Below are positions 27,480 to 37,149 of a stretch of 61,062 nt of DNA, one piece after another. Location: assembly GCA_000163995.1 (NCBI GenBank), contig CM000855.1:682102-743163 (forward strand), given 5' to 3'. The first letter of the stretch is position 1; every line of letters starts with the position of its first letter. The DNA comes from Campylobacter jejuni subsp. jejuni 414. Its GTDB lineage: Bacteria; Campylobacterota; Campylobacteria; Campylobacterales; Campylobacteraceae. Under the pieces are notes generated by a model. It saw nothing but the letters and a program-made list of their open reading frames with translations. It did no database searches and was not told where the DNA came from. The position numbers were made by a program, and so were the translations under genes.

Positions 27480-28493
27480 TTAAATAGAGCTAATTTCTAT
27501 AATTTCACAAAATGGAAAGAAATATTGTGCCGCGTTAAGCCCAGTTTTTAAACTTTTGATATGTTTGGAAAAATCACTTCCTTTGCCATCTTTTTTAATT
27601 TGAAATTTAAGTCTTTCTAAAATTTCTTCGCGCGCTACATGTTCATTTAGTTCTTTTGGATTGTTTAAGTATGGGCTTAGTCTATCTAAGCTTATATATT
27701 TATAAGCTTTTTTCATATCTGAAAAAATAATTTCTTTATTATAGATAGTTAACTTCATTTCTCCTTTTGGTAACATTTTTACAAAAATACTTAAATAATA
27801 ATCTTTAGCATTATCTTGTATAACACTTAGCATATCTTTTAATAAGTCGATTCTGTATTGGCTTAAAAATTTTCCATCTAAAACATAAACTTTCATATTT
27901 TCTGTGCTAAGCTCAGGTTCTAAACGACTATTTTTTCCTATGCTTAGATACTCTCTAGCGGTGTTTAGATATTTGTTTTTATTTGATTTATCTGATTGAA
28001 GTTCTTTTTTTACAGCCTTTTCTCTTTCTAGAATCTTTTGATGTTTGCTGATTTCTTTTTTAAGAGATTCTATTTTAGCCTGTTTGTTTTCTCGTTTTAA
28101 TTTTTCTTTATCTGTGCTTAAATTTTGCTTATTTTCATTTGTGTTGACATTATTGGTTATATTATTATCATTTAAGCTTTGATTGTTTTCATTTATTGTT
28201 GTGTTAAATGTATTGTTGCTTAAGCTTCGATTCTCATTTGGTAGGTTTATCTCTTGCTTTTGAATAATGTTGTTATTGATATTTGCATCAGATGAATTAT
28301 TGTTGGTTTGATTTGAGGATGAATAAGAATTATCATAATTATTAGCATATGATTTTTGTTCGGTATAAGTGCTAGTATTCAAGGTGTAATTTTTTGGTTT
28401 TGAATATTCAAAAAGATAATAATAAGTTCCACCTAATATTGCAGCAATAGCAATTAATATGCCAACAATAATAGAAAAAATTTTCAAATTCAT
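27480..28493 (-). CDS. Membrane-anchored Asn-rich protein of unknown function
   Basis: No family recognised. The 337-residue product starts with an N-terminal membrane helix (about 5-28, IVGILIAIAAILGGTYYYLF), with the rest probably in the periplasm. Residues about 40-130 are low-complexity and very Asn/Ser-rich (for example NQTNNNSSDANINNNIIQ). Then comes a charged coiled-coil region (about 130-165) and a mixed C-terminal domain of about 170 residues. It lies 25 bases from valS on the same strand. The Asn-rich part may be a flexible spacer that lets the C-terminal domain reach away from the membrane. Confidence 0.8.
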   Translation of the reverse strand: MNLKIFSIIVGILIAIAAILGGTYYYLFEYSKPKNYTLNTSTYTEQKSYANNYDNSYSSSNQTNNNSSDANINNNIIQKQEINLPNENRSLSNNTFNTTINENNQSLNDNNITNNVNTNENKQNLSTDKEKLKRENKQAKIESLKKEISKHQKILEREKAVKKELQSDKSNKNKYLNTAREYLSIGKNSRLEPELSTENMKVYVLDGKFLSQYRIDLLKDMLSVIQDNAKDYYLSIFVKMLPKGEMKLTIYNKEIIFSDMKKAYKYISLDRLSPYLNNPKELNEHVAREEILERLKFQIKKDGKGSDFSKHIKSLKTGLNAAQYFFPFCEIIEISSI

Positions 28494-28621
28494 TTGTTAT
28501 CCCTTAAAACAGAAAGTTAAATAATTTTGGTATTGTACTATAATCTAATATAAAGTAATTTTAAATTTTTATATTTTTAAGTAATTTTTTTTTATAATTT
28601 TGAGTTTATACAAGGAAAACA

Positions 28622-30652
28622 ATGCCACTTTCAAAGTTAAATAATGAACAATATCTTGCCGCTACTGCTGATTTCGGACATAATCTTGTTATCGCAAGCG
28701 CAGGAACGGGAAAAACTTCTACTATTGTTGCAAGAATTTCTTATCTTTTAAGTAAAGGCATTGCACCGCAAAAAATCATGCTTTTAACTTTCACAAACAA
28801 AGCTAGCAAGGAAATGATAGGGCGTTTGGGGAAATTTTTTGACAAAAATATTACAAGCAAAATATTTGCAGGAACTTTTCATAGCATGGCTTATACTTTA
28901 CTTAGAAATGCAGATAAAAATATAGCCTTAAAACAAGCAAGCGAGCTAAAAACCCTACTTAGAAGTGTTTATGAAAAAAGAACTTTTAGACATTTAAGTG
29001 ATATAAAGCCTTATCAACCAAGTTATTTGTATGATCTTTATTCTTTGTTTCAAAATAAAGCACACAATCAAGATTTTTATACTTGGTTTTGTCAAAATTA
29101 TGAAGATCAAAGCATTTATGCTGAAATTTATGAAGATGTTTTAAAAGAATATGATAACGAAAAAAAGCGTTTTAATTATGTGGATTTTAATGATTTGCTT
29201 ATCAATTTAAAAGAGCTTTTAAAAGAAGAAAAATACGAATTTGATGAAATTTTAGTTGATGAATATCAGGATACAAATACTTTACAAAGTTCTTTAATCG
29301 AGGCTTTTCATAGTAAAAGTTTGTTTTGCGTGGGCGATTATGATCAAAGTATTTATGCTTTTAATGGAGCGGATATTAATATCATAGGGGGATTTAAAGA
29401 TCGTTTTAAAGATGCTCAAATTTTTTCTTTAAATAAAAACTATCGTTCGTCAAGAAGTATTTTAGCTTTGGCTAATAAAGTGATTTTAAATAACGAAAGA
29501 TTATATCCAAAAGAACTTATTGTTACAAGAAATGATGAGTTTAAAGCCCCGTCTTTGCTTACTTTTGAAGAATTATTTGATCAGTATCAAAATATAGCCA
29601 AAATAATACTTACAAGTGGAGTGAATTTAGAAGAAATTGCTGTAATTTTTCGCAATAACTCAAGTGCTGATGGAATTGAAGTGGCTTTAAGGGAGCAGGG
29701 TATTGCAAGCGTGAGAAAAGGAAGTGGAAGTTTTTTTGAAAGTTTGGAAGTTAAAGCTTTCAGTGCTATGCTTGCACTTGTAGTAAACCCTAAAGATATC
29801 ATGGCTTTTATCCATTTAGTCCAATACACCAAAGGCGTAGGTGGAGTTTTAGCAAAAGAAATTTTTGATGCACTTTTAAAACTAGGACATGGAAACTTGA
29901 TAAAAGGTTTTCTAGGGCCTGATAGAGGTGTGAATTTACAAAATCATCAAAAAAGAAATTATCAACTTGGACTTTTTGAAGATTTGGAAGAATTAGCCAG
30001 TGAAACTCGTTTTAAATTTGATAGCGAGTTTGATGCACATCCTATCTTAAGACTTTCAAAAATCAGTGATTTATGTGCTAAAAATTTAGAAAAAATCTAC
30101 CTTTTTTTAAAAAAAGCTATGGAATTAAAACATTCTTTGGCTTTGGTAAATTTAATTTGTGAAAATTCTTTTTATAGAGAAATTTGTGAGGAACTTGCGA
30201 CCAAAAGAGCGACCAATAAAGCAGGGCAGATAGATTTATTAAGAAAAAGCGAAAATTTAGAAAAAATAGAAACAAAATTTAATGTCTTAAAAGAGCTTAC
30301 AAAAAATTATAGTGATATTTATAAGTATTATAATTTTCTCACCTTAGGTGCAAGTGAAATGAGTAGTGGTAAAGGAGTTAACTTGCTCAGTGTACATGCG
30401 AGCAAGGGTTTGGAATTTGATCTTGTTTTTGTGATTGATCTTGCACAAGGACGCTTTCCTAATCAAAAGCTTATAGGAATGGGTGGAAGTTTAGAGGAGG
30501 AGAGAAGACTTTTTTATGTTGCGGTAACTAGAGCAAAAAATATACTTTATTTAAGTTATGCTAAATATGATAAAAACAAAAAGACTTCTTTTGCGCCTTC
30601 ACGTTTTCTTATAGAAGCAGGGTTGTGCAAGGGAGAGTTAACTATAGATTGA
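28622..30652 (+). CDS. UvrD/Rep/PcrA-type DNA helicase
   Basis: A superfamily 1A 3'-5' DNA helicase of 676 residues, for repair or replication restart. Motifs in order: Q-motif LNNEQYLAA, Walker A IASAGTGKTSTIVARI (about 21-36), LLTFTNKASKEM, DEILVDEYQDTN (about 206-217), GDYDQSIYAFNGAD, NYRSSRSIL, SVHASKGLEFDLVFVIDLA and RRLFYVAVTRAKNILYLS. It lacks the long C-terminal tail of E. coli UvrD, closer to Rep/PcrA. Its 128-base upstream gap is divergent from the Asn-rich gene. Confidence 0.93.
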   Translation: MPLSKLNNEQYLAATADFGHNLVIASAGTGKTSTIVARISYLLSKGIAPQKIMLLTFTNKASKEMIGRLGKFFDKNITSKIFAGTFHSMAYTLLRNADKNIALKQASELKTLLRSVYEKRTFRHLSDIKPYQPSYLYDLYSLFQNKAHNQDFYTWFCQNYEDQSIYAEIYEDVLKEYDNEKKRFNYVDFNDLLINLKELLKEEKYEFDEILVDEYQDTNTLQSSLIEAFHSKSLFCVGDYDQSIYAFNGADINIIGGFKDRFKDAQIFSLNKNYRSSRSILALANKVILNNERLYPKELIVTRNDEFKAPSLLTFEELFDQYQNIAKIILTSGVNLEEIAVIFRNNSSADGIEVALREQGIASVRKGSGSFFESLEVKAFSAMLALVVNPKDIMAFIHLVQYTKGVGGVLAKEIFDALLKLGHGNLIKGFLGPDRGVNLQNHQKRNYQLGLFEDLEELASETRFKFDSEFDAHPILRLSKISDLCAKNLEKIYLFLKKAMELKHSLALVNLICENSFYREICEELATKRATNKAGQIDLLRKSENLEKIETKFNVLKELTKNYSDIYKYYNFLTLGASEMSSGKGVNLLSVHASKGLEFDLVFVIDLAQGRFPNQKLIGMGGSLEEERRLFYVAVTRAKNILYLSYAKYDKNKKTSFAPSRFLIEAGLCKGELTID

Positions 30653-30693
30653 TAAAATTTCCTTTCATAAATAATGAAAGAAAGGTTTATTTT

Positions 30694-31434
30694 ATGAAAA
30701 AAATATTAATTTTAAGCTTAGCAGCAGCAAGCTTTTTAAATGCTGAAATTTTGGTTTATGGTCCAGGGGGTCCTGCCCCTGTGTTAAAAGAGCTTGCTTT
30801 AAAATTTGAAGAAAAAACAAAAGAAAAAGTAATCATAACCGCAGGTCCGGCTCCAGCTTGGATAGATAAAGCAAAAGAAAATGCGGATTTGATTTTTTCA
30901 GGCAATACTTCAATGATGGATGATTTTGCTAAAAAAATTCCAAGTTTAAGTTTGGAAAATTTAAGTGTTTTAAATGTGCGTCCATCGGGTATTATCGTGC
31001 GTCCAAATAATCCAAAAAATATCAAAAATTTTGAAGATATCTTAAAAGATGGTGTGAATGTTATGGTAGTTGATGGTGCAGGACAAGTTGGGCTTTATGA
31101 AGATATGGCTTTAAAAAGTGCAAAAAGAGAAAATTTAGTAAAATTACGCAAAAACATCAAAATTTATGCTAAAAATTCTAAAGCTGCTGTAGATGAGTGG
31201 AATAATAATCCAAATATCGATGCTTTAATTATTTGGTCGCATTGGGCAAAGGCTTTAGGCGATGATAAGGCTTTATTTATCAAAGATAAAAAAGCAGTGA
31301 TTTATCGTGCGGCTGAAATAGCTCCTACGAAAAAAGGTTTGGAAAATAAAAAGGCTTTAGAATTTGTGAATTTTATTAAGAGCAAGGAAGCTCAAAAAGT
31401 ATGGAAAAAATATACTTGGAAAGAAGTAAAATAA
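30694..31434 (+). CDS. peb2: PEB2 periplasmic substrate-binding protein
   Basis: One of the major antigenic periplasmic proteins (PEB2) of C. jejuni, with the ModA/accessory-colonisation-factor AcfC-like fold. The ATG at 30694 follows GAAAGG and gives a clean signal peptide (MKKILILSLAAASFLNA), so the longer frame back into the helicase gene is not used. The mature protein starts EILVYGPGGPAPVLKELA, and the phosphate/sulfate-type anion loop AGPAPAWIDKAKENADLIF is visible. 246 residues. The natural ligand is uncertain. Confidence 0.9.
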   Translation: MKKILILSLAAASFLNAEILVYGPGGPAPVLKELALKFEEKTKEKVIITAGPAPAWIDKAKENADLIFSGNTSMMDDFAKKIPSLSLENLSVLNVRPSGIIVRPNNPKNIKNFEDILKDGVNVMVVDGAGQVGLYEDMALKSAKRENLVKLRKNIKIYAKNSKAAVDEWNNNPNIDALIIWSHWAKALGDDKALFIKDKKAVIYRAAEIAPTKKGLENKKALEFVNFIKSKEAQKVWKKYTWKEVK

Positions 31435-31453
31435 TTTTCTAGTAAAATTAAAA

Positions 31454-31500
31454 ATAATTAATGTTTATTAGGATATAATCATTCTTAAAACATTAATTAT
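31454..31500 (+). promoter_or_regulatory. tpx promoter flanked by a 13-bp inverted repeat
   Basis: ATAATTAATGTTT (31454-31466) and AAACATTAATTAT (31488-31500) are perfect inverted repeats 21 bases apart. Between them lies a consensus -10 box TATAAT (31474-31479), with tpx starting at 31532. The layout suits a dimeric or tetrameric repressor straddling the promoter; the RNA could also fold. The regulator is unknown; PerR or CosR are guesses from the oxidative-stress context. Confidence 0.6.
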
Positions 31501-31531
31501 AATGTTTAAAATATCAAAATAAGGAAATCAA

Positions 31532-32059
31532 ATGAGTACAGTGAATTTTAAAGGAAGTCCTGTAAAACTTAAAGGAAATTCAGTAGAAGTTGGAGTAGAT
31601 GCTCCTAAAGTAAATATCAAAGCTAAAGATTTAAGTGTGATTGAAATTAGTACAGGGGGTAAAACTCAAATTGTTTTAAGTGTTCCAAGTTTAGATACCC
31701 CAGTTTGTGCTACGGAAGCTAGAGAGTTTAATAAAAAAGTAGCAAGCTACAATGGCGCTGAAGTTATCATAGTGAGCATGGATTTGCCTTTTGCTATGGG
31801 AAGATTTTGCAGCACAGAAGGTATTGAAAATTTAAGCGTTGCAAGTGATTTTGTAGCAAAAGAGTTTGGTGAAAAATATGGTGTTTTGATAAGTGAAGGT
31901 GCTTTAGAAGGACTTTTAGCTCGTGCCGTGTTTGTGATTAAAGATGGCAAAATAGCCTATAAAGAACTTGTAAATGAAATCACAGAAATGCCAGATATTG
32001 CAAAACTTGATGCATTTTTTAGTGGTTCTAGCTGCTGTGGCGGATGTGGTTGTCACTAA
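31532..32059 (+). CDS. tpx: Thiol peroxidase Tpx with a Cys-rich C-terminal tail
   Basis: An atypical two-Cys peroxiredoxin that reduces hydroperoxides. The peroxidatic site is SVPSLDTPVCATEAREFN (Cys about 60) and the resolving Cys is in AMGRFCSTEG (about 94). 175 residues, typical except for the end: the last residues are GSSCCGGCGCH, five Cys and one His in a glycine-rich tail, not normal for Tpx and reminiscent of a metal-binding tail. AAGGAA precedes the ATG. Transcribed alone and followed by a terminator. Confidence 0.94.
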   Translation: MSTVNFKGSPVKLKGNSVEVGVDAPKVNIKAKDLSVIEISTGGKTQIVLSVPSLDTPVCATEAREFNKKVASYNGAEVIIVSMDLPFAMGRFCSTEGIENLSVASDFVAKEFGEKYGVLISEGALEGLLARAVFVIKDGKIAYKELVNEITEMPDIAKLDAFFSGSSCCGGCGCH

Positions 32060-32063
32060 TTTG

Positions 32064-32094
32064 ATTAAGCCCATTCTTAGGGCTTAATTTTTAT
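32064..32094 (+). terminator. Intrinsic terminator after tpx
   Basis: A 9-bp stem ATTAAGCCC / GGGCTTAAT with a seven-base loop, followed by a T run. It begins a few bases after the tpx stop. The next 217 bases (to napA) are extremely AT-rich and contain a likely -10 box TATAAT at 32273-32278. Confidence 0.88.
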
Positions 32095-32311
32095 ATCTTC
32101 AAAATTTTTTCATACTTAATCTTAATTTATTGCATGTAATTATTAAGTTAATTATTTTCAGTATTTATTTTATATAAAAATAATATAAAAAGGACAATAA
32201 AACTCTTATAAAATAGATCTTTAAAATTATTATTTTTATTAAAATTTCAAGATAATTTTATATTTCATTTTTTATAATTTAAGATGATTTTTTTATCTTG
32301 GAGGAATAAGA

Positions 32312-35086
32312 ATGAATAGAAGGGATTTTATTAAAAATACCGCTATTGCAAGTGCTGCTAGTGTTGCAGGGATTAGTGTTCCAAGTTCTATGCTTGGTGC
32401 ACAAGAAGAAGATTGGAAATGGGATAAAGCTGTTTGTAGATTTTGTGGAACTGGCTGTGGAATTATGATAGCTAGAAAAGATGGCAAAATCGTAGCTACA
32501 AAAGGCGATCCTGCAGCACCTGTAAATCGCGGGCTTAATTGTATCAAGGGTTATTTTAATGCTAAAATAATGTATGGCGAAGATCGTTTGGTTATGCCTT
32601 TACTTCGTATGAATGAAAAAGGTGAATTCGATAAAAAAGGTAAATTTCAACAAGTCTCTTGGCAAAGAGCTTTTGATGAAATGGAAAAGCAATTTAAAAA
32701 AGCTTACAATGAACTTGGTGTTACGGGTATAGGAATTTTTGGTAGCGGACAATATACTGTCCAAGAAGGCTATGCTGCTTTAAAACTTGCAAAAGCAGGT
32801 TTTAGAACAAATAATATCGATCCAAATGCAAGACATTGCATGGCATCTGCAGTGGTTGGTTTTATGCAAACCTTTGGCGTAGATGAACCCTCAGGTTGTT
32901 ATGATGATATAGAACTTACAGACACTATCATTACTTGGGGGGCTAATATGGCCGAAATGCACCCAATCCTTTGGTCAAGAGTAAGTGATAGAAAATTAAG
33001 CAATCTTGACAAAGTTAAAGTTGTTAATTTAAGCACATTTTCTAACCGTACTTCTAATATTGCTGATATTGAAATTATTTTTAAACCAAATACAGATTTG
33101 GCTATTTGGAATTATATAGCAAGAGAGATTGTTTATAATCATCCAGAAGCTATGGATATGAAATTTATAAAAGATCACTGTGTATTTGCAACAGGTTATG
33201 CTGATATTGGTTATGGTATGAGAAATAATCCAAATCATCCTAAATTTAAAGAGAGTGAAAAAGATACAGTTGAAAAAGAAAATGTGATCACTTTAGATGA
33301 TGAGGAAGCTACTTCTCTTTCTTATCTTGGTGTTAAAGCCGGCGATAAATTTGAAATGAAACATCAAGGTGTGGCTGATAAAAACTGGGAAATTTCTTTT
33401 GAAGAATTTAAAAAGGGTTTAGCGCCTTATACTTTAGAATACACTGCAAAAGTAGCCAAAGGCGATGATGATGAATCTTTAGAAGATTTTAAGAAAAAAC
33501 TTCAAGAATTAGCTAATCTTTACATAGAGAAAAATCGTAAAGTGGTAAGTTTTTGGACTATGGGCTTTAATCAACACACAAGAGGTTCTTGGATAAATGA
33601 ACAGGCCTATATGGTGCATTTTTTATTAGGAAAACAAGCTAAACCAGGTAGCGGAGCTTTTTCTCTAACAGGACAGCCAAGTGCTTGTGGAACAGCTAGA
33701 GAAGTAGGAACTTTTTCGCATCGTTTGCCTGCGGATATGGTTGTGGCAAATCCAAAACACAGGGAAATTTCAGAAAAAATTTGGAAAGTTCCTGCAAAAA
33801 CCATCAATCCAAAACCAGGCTCTCCTTATCTTAGTATTATGAGAGATTTAGAAGATGGAAAAATTAAATTTGCATGGGTGCAAGTAAATAATCCATGGCA
33901 AAACACTGCAAATGCAAATCACTGGATCGCAGCAGCTAGAGATATGGATAATTTTATCGTTGTGAGTGATTGTTATCCTGGAATTTCAGCAAAAGTAGCC
34001 GATCTTATTTTGCCAAGCGCCATGATTTATGAAAAATGGGGTGCTTATGGCAATGCTGAAAGAAGAACACAACATTGGAAACAACAAGTTTTACCTGTTG
34101 GTGCTGCAATGAGCGATACTTGGCAAATTTTAGAATTTGCAAAACGCTTTAAGCTTAAAGAAGTTTGGAAAGAACAAAAGGTAGACAATAAACTTACCCT
34201 GCCAAGTGTTTTAGAAGAGGCAAAAGCTATGGGTTATAGCGAAGATGATACGCTTTTTGATGTATTGTTTGCCAATAAAGAAGCAAAAAGTTTTAATCCG
34301 AACGACGCTATCACAAAAGGTTTTGATAATACCGATGTTAAAGGTGATGAGAGAAAAATTCAAGGTAGCGATGGAGAAGAATTTACAGGTTATGGCTTTT
34401 TCGTTCAAAAATACCTTTGGGAAGAATATCGCAAATTTGGCTTAGGACATGGTCACGATTTAGCGGATTTTGATACTTATCATAAAGTAAGAGGCTTAAG
34501 ATGGCCTGTAGTTAATGGTAAAGAAACACAGTGGAGATTTAATACTAAATTTGATTATTATGCTAAAAAAGCAGCTCCAAATTCAGATTTTGCTTTCTAT
34601 GGAGATTTTAACAAAATGCTTACAAATGGAGATTTAATAGCTCCTAAAGATGAAAAAGAGCATAGTATTAAAAATAAAGCTAAAATTTTCTTTAGACCAT
34701 TTATGAAAGCACCTGAAAGACCAAGTACAGAGTATCCATTCTGGCTTGCAACAGGAAGGGTTTTAGAGCATTGGCATAGTGGAACTATGACTATGCGTGT
34801 GCCTGAACTTTATCGTGCCGTGCCTGAAGCACTTTGTTATATGAGTGAGAAAGATGGAGAAAAATTAGGTTTGAATCAAGGAGATTTGGTTTGGGTGGAA
34901 TCTCGTCGCGGTAAAGTAAAAGCAAGGGTAGATATGCGTGGAAGAAATAAACCACCTGTAGGACTTGTATATGTGCCATGGTTTGATGAGAATGTGTATA
35001 TTAACAAAGTTACATTGGATGCAACTTGTCCACTTTCAAAGCAAACCGACTTTAAAAAATGTGCAGTAAAAATTTATAAGGCTTGA
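32312..35086 (+). CDS. napA: Periplasmic nitrate reductase catalytic subunit NapA
   Basis: A molybdenum (bis-MGD) enzyme that reduces nitrate to nitrite in the periplasm. The 924-residue product begins with a twin-arginine signal ([16 protein letters not shown]), then the 4Fe-4S motif C-x2-C-x3-C and a distal Cys ([10 protein letters not shown] ... NCIKGY, about 41-77). The Mo ligand Cys lies in [11 protein letters not shown]. The C-terminal MGD domain reads [17 protein letters not shown]. It is uninterrupted, so nitrate respiration should be possible. A strong GGAGGAATAAG site precedes the ATG. First gene of napAGHBLD. Confidence 0.97.
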   Translation: MNRRDFIKNTAIASAASVAGISVPSSMLGAQEEDWKWDKAVCRFCGTGCGIMIARKDGKIVATKGDPAAPVNRGLNCIKGYFNAKIMYGEDRLVMPLLRMNEKGEFDKKGKFQQVSWQRAFDEMEKQFKKAYNELGVTGIGIFGSGQYTVQEGYAALKLAKAGFRTNNIDPNARHCMASAVVGFMQTFGVDEPSGCYDDIELTDTIITWGANMAEMHPILWSRVSDRKLSNLDKVKVVNLSTFSNRTSNIADIEIIFKPNTDLAIWNYIAREIVYNHPEAMDMKFIKDHCVFATGYADIGYGMRNNPNHPKFKESEKDTVEKENVITLDDEEATSLSYLGVKAGDKFEMKHQGVADKNWEISFEEFKKGLAPYTLEYTAKVAKGDDDESLEDFKKKLQELANLYIEKNRKVVSFWTMGFNQHTRGSWINEQAYMVHFLLGKQAKPGSGAFSLTGQPSACGTAREVGTFSHRLPADMVVANPKHREISEKIWKVPAKTINPKPGSPYLSIMRDLEDGKIKFAWVQVNNPWQNTANANHWIAAARDMDNFIVVSDCYPGISAKVADLILPSAMIYEKWGAYGNAERRTQHWKQQVLPVGAAMSDTWQILEFAKRFKLKEVWKEQKVDNKLTLPSVLEEAKAMGYSEDDTLFDVLFANKEAKSFNPNDAITKGFDNTDVKGDERKIQGSDGEEFTGYGFFVQKYLWEEYRKFGLGHGHDLADFDTYHKVRGLRWPVVNGKETQWRFNTKFDYYAKKAAPNSDFAFYGDFNKMLTNGDLIAPKDEKEHSIKNKAKIFFRPFMKAPERPSTEYPFWLATGRVLEHWHSGTMTMRVPELYRAVPEALCYMSEKDGEKLGLNQGDLVWVESRRGKVKARVDMRGRNKPPVGLVYVPWFDENVYINKVTLDATCPLSKQTDFKKCAVKIYKA

Positions 35087-35103
35087 TTTAAGGTTTTAGT
35101 TAA

Positions 35104-35844
35104 ATGAAAGACAGAAGAGAATTTTTCGTTAGTGCCTTTAAAGCTGTGTGTTTGTGCACAGGAGGCGGGTTTTTGGCTAATTTGGCTTTAAAAGCTGATG
35201 ATAATTATGCTTTGCGTCCTCCTGGGGCTGAAGATGAGGCGAGATTTTTAAGCAAGTGTATTCGTTGTGGACTTTGTGTAAAAGCCTGTCCTTATGATAC
35301 TTTAAAGCTTGCTAGCTTATTAGATAGTCCAAAGAATGGCACACCTTTTTTTAAGGCTAGGGAAATTCCTTGTTATCTTTGTAAGGATATTCCTTGTATT
35401 AGAGAATGTCCAACTGATGCTTTAGATAAAAAGCATTTAGAACAGGGCATAGAATCTTTGAAAATGGGCATTGCTATTGTTGATAGTGCTTCTTGTGTGG
35501 CACATTGGGGGATTCAATGTGATGCTTGTTATCGAGCTTGTCCTTTGATAGATAGAGCTTTAAAGCTTGAGCTTAAACGTAATGAACGCACAGCCAAGCA
35601 CGCTTTTTTATTGCCTAGTGTAGATCATGAAGTGTGCGTAGGTTGCGGGCTTTGTGAGCTTGCTTGTATTACTGAAAAGCCTGCTATTCGTGTTTTGCCA
35701 AGAGAGTATGTATTAGGAAAAGCAGGTTCACATTATGTAAAAGGTTGGGATGAAAAAGATGAAGATCGTATAAAAAATGCAGATACTTCAAAACATTTTG
35801 ATGTTAAAAAGGCAACAAATTATCTAAATGATGGAGAATTGTGA
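35104..35844 (+). CDS. napG: Nap ferredoxin-type protein NapG
   Basis: A periplasmic electron-transfer protein thought to pass electrons from NapH to the NapAB complex. The 246-residue product has a twin-arginine leader (KDRREFFVSAFKAV) and four 4Fe-4S clusters: CIRCGLCVKACPYD, CYLCKDIPCIRECP, CDACYRACPL (preceded by CVAHWG) and CVGCGLCELACI. The stop overlaps the start of napH. The use of NapGH instead of NapC is standard for Campylobacter. Confidence 0.95.
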   Translation: MKDRREFFVSAFKAVCLCTGGGFLANLALKADDNYALRPPGAEDEARFLSKCIRCGLCVKACPYDTLKLASLLDSPKNGTPFFKAREIPCYLCKDIPCIRECPTDALDKKHLEQGIESLKMGIAIVDSASCVAHWGIQCDACYRACPLIDRALKLELKRNERTAKHAFLLPSVDHEVCVGCGLCELACITEKPAIRVLPREYVLGKAGSHYVKGWDEKDEDRIKNADTSKHFDVKKATNYLNDGEL

Positions 35845-36626
35845 TGAAATACTTAATCACTAGACGCATCGTTCAGCTTGGAATTTTAGCGCTTTTTAGT
35901 TTTAAAGCTACAGATTTTATCTTGCAGGGTAATTTAAGCTCTTCTAGGCTTTTTAATACTATACCTTTAAGTGATCCTTTTGCTGTTTTGCAAATCATTT
36001 TAGCAAGCTGGGGTATAGATTTAATGGCTTTAATAGGAGCTTTGATTATATTTTTTGTTTATGGCTTGCTTTTAGGGAGGGTTTTTTGCTCTTGGATTTG
36101 TCCTGTTAATTTAATCACAGATTTTGCTGTCTTTGTGCGAAATAAATTAGCTCTTAATAATAAATTTTTAATTTTGCCTAAAAATTTACGCTATTTTGTA
36201 TTAGCCTTGGTTTTAATCCTTTCTTTTGTATTTTCATTGCCTGTGTTTGAAAGTTTTTCTTATATAGGAGTAATACATAGGGGGATTATTTTTGCTACAA
36301 GTTCTTGGATTTTTATAGCCTTTATACTTTTTTGCATTGATACTTTTTTAAGTCCTAGAGCAATTTGCTCGCATTTTTGTCCATTAGGAGCTTTTTATGC
36401 TCTTATTTCTCGTTTTGCCTTGCTTAAGGTAAAGCATAATAGCGACAAATGCACTAAATGTTACGAATGTATCCGTGTTTGTCCTGAAAAACAGGTTTTA
36501 TGGATGGTTGGAAAAGAAAGTACTAGTGTGAAATCAGGAGAGTGTATAAGGTGTGCAAGATGCATAGAAGTTTGTAATGATGATGCTTTGAATTTTAATA
36601 TTTTTGATTTAAGGAATAAAAGATGA
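35844..36626 (+). CDS. napH: Nap quinol-side membrane ferredoxin NapH
   Basis: An inner-membrane iron-sulfur protein predicted to oxidise quinol and feed NapG. There are four hydrophobic helices in the first 180 residues, the NapH/CcoG-type CP motifs (CSWICPVNL and CSHFCPLGAF), then two cytoplasmic 4Fe-4S motifs (CTKCYECIRVCPEKQ, CIRCARCIEVCNDDA). The ATG at 35844 overlaps the napG TGA; a GTG one codon earlier is also open. 260 residues. Stop and napB start overlap (ATGA). Confidence 0.95.
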   Translation: MKYLITRRIVQLGILALFSFKATDFILQGNLSSSRLFNTIPLSDPFAVLQIILASWGIDLMALIGALIIFFVYGLLLGRVFCSWICPVNLITDFAVFVRNKLALNNKFLILPKNLRYFVLALVLILSFVFSLPVFESFSYIGVIHRGIIFATSSWIFIAFILFCIDTFLSPRAICSHFCPLGAFYALISRFALLKVKHNSDKCTKCYECIRVCPEKQVLWMVGKESTSVKSGECIRCARCIEVCNDDALNFNIFDLRNKR

Positions 36627-37144
36627 AGAAGAAATTGGTTTTATTAGGAAGTGCTGCAGTAGTATTTTTTGCTGCTTGTACAATGAATAGTGGAGTAAGT
36701 TCAGAACAGATTGGACTTAGAAAAGCAAGTTTGGAAAATGAAAATAAAGTAAATTTAGTGGAAGCAAATTTCACAACTTTGCAGCCTGGAGAATCTACTC
36801 GTTTTGAGCGTTCTTATGAAAATGCACCGCCATTAATCCCACATGCTATTGAAGATTTATTGCCTATAACTAAAGATAATAATATGTGTTTAAGTTGTCA
36901 TGATAAGGCTGTAGCAGCAGATGCTGGTGCAACTCCACTTCCTGCAAGTCATTATTATGATTTTAGACATAATAAAACTACAGGAGATATGATTAGTGAT
37001 AGTCGTTTTAATTGCACCCAGTGTCACGTTCCGCAAAGTGATGCAAAACCTTTAGTGGGAAATAGCTTTAAACCTGAATTTAAAAATGAACAATTAAAAA
37101 GTCGTTCAAATTTAATTGATGTGATTAATGAGGGTGTAAAGTAA
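36623..37144 (+). CDS. napB: Nitrate reductase dihaem cytochrome subunit NapB
   Basis: Small electron-donating partner of NapA. The 173-residue product has two haem c sites, CLSCH (about 91-95) and CTQCH (about 133-137), with distal His candidates (HYYDFRHNK). The leader is MKKKLVLLGSAAVVFFAAC: the Cys at 19 sits in a near-lipobox (FFAAC), so it might be lipidated, although NapB is usually a soluble periplasmic protein. It lies between napH and napL in the operon. Confidence 0.94.
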   Translation: MKKKLVLLGSAAVVFFAACTMNSGVSSEQIGLRKASLENENKVNLVEANFTTLQPGESTRFERSYENAPPLIPHAIEDLLPITKDNNMCLSCHDKAVAADAGATPLPASHYYDFRHNKTTGDMISDSRFNCTQCHVPQSDAKPLVGNSFKPEFKNEQLKSRSNLIDVINEGVK

Positions 37145-37149
37145 AATAA

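Noticed and set aside
31971-32059. Idea that the Tpx Cys-rich tail is a frameshift artefact
   Set aside because: The stop is followed immediately by a good terminator, so the coding end appears genuine; the tail is kept as a finding.
32312-35086. Nap defect typical of nitrate-negative subsp. doylei
   Set aside because: napA and all other nap genes are open and full length with their cofactor motifs.
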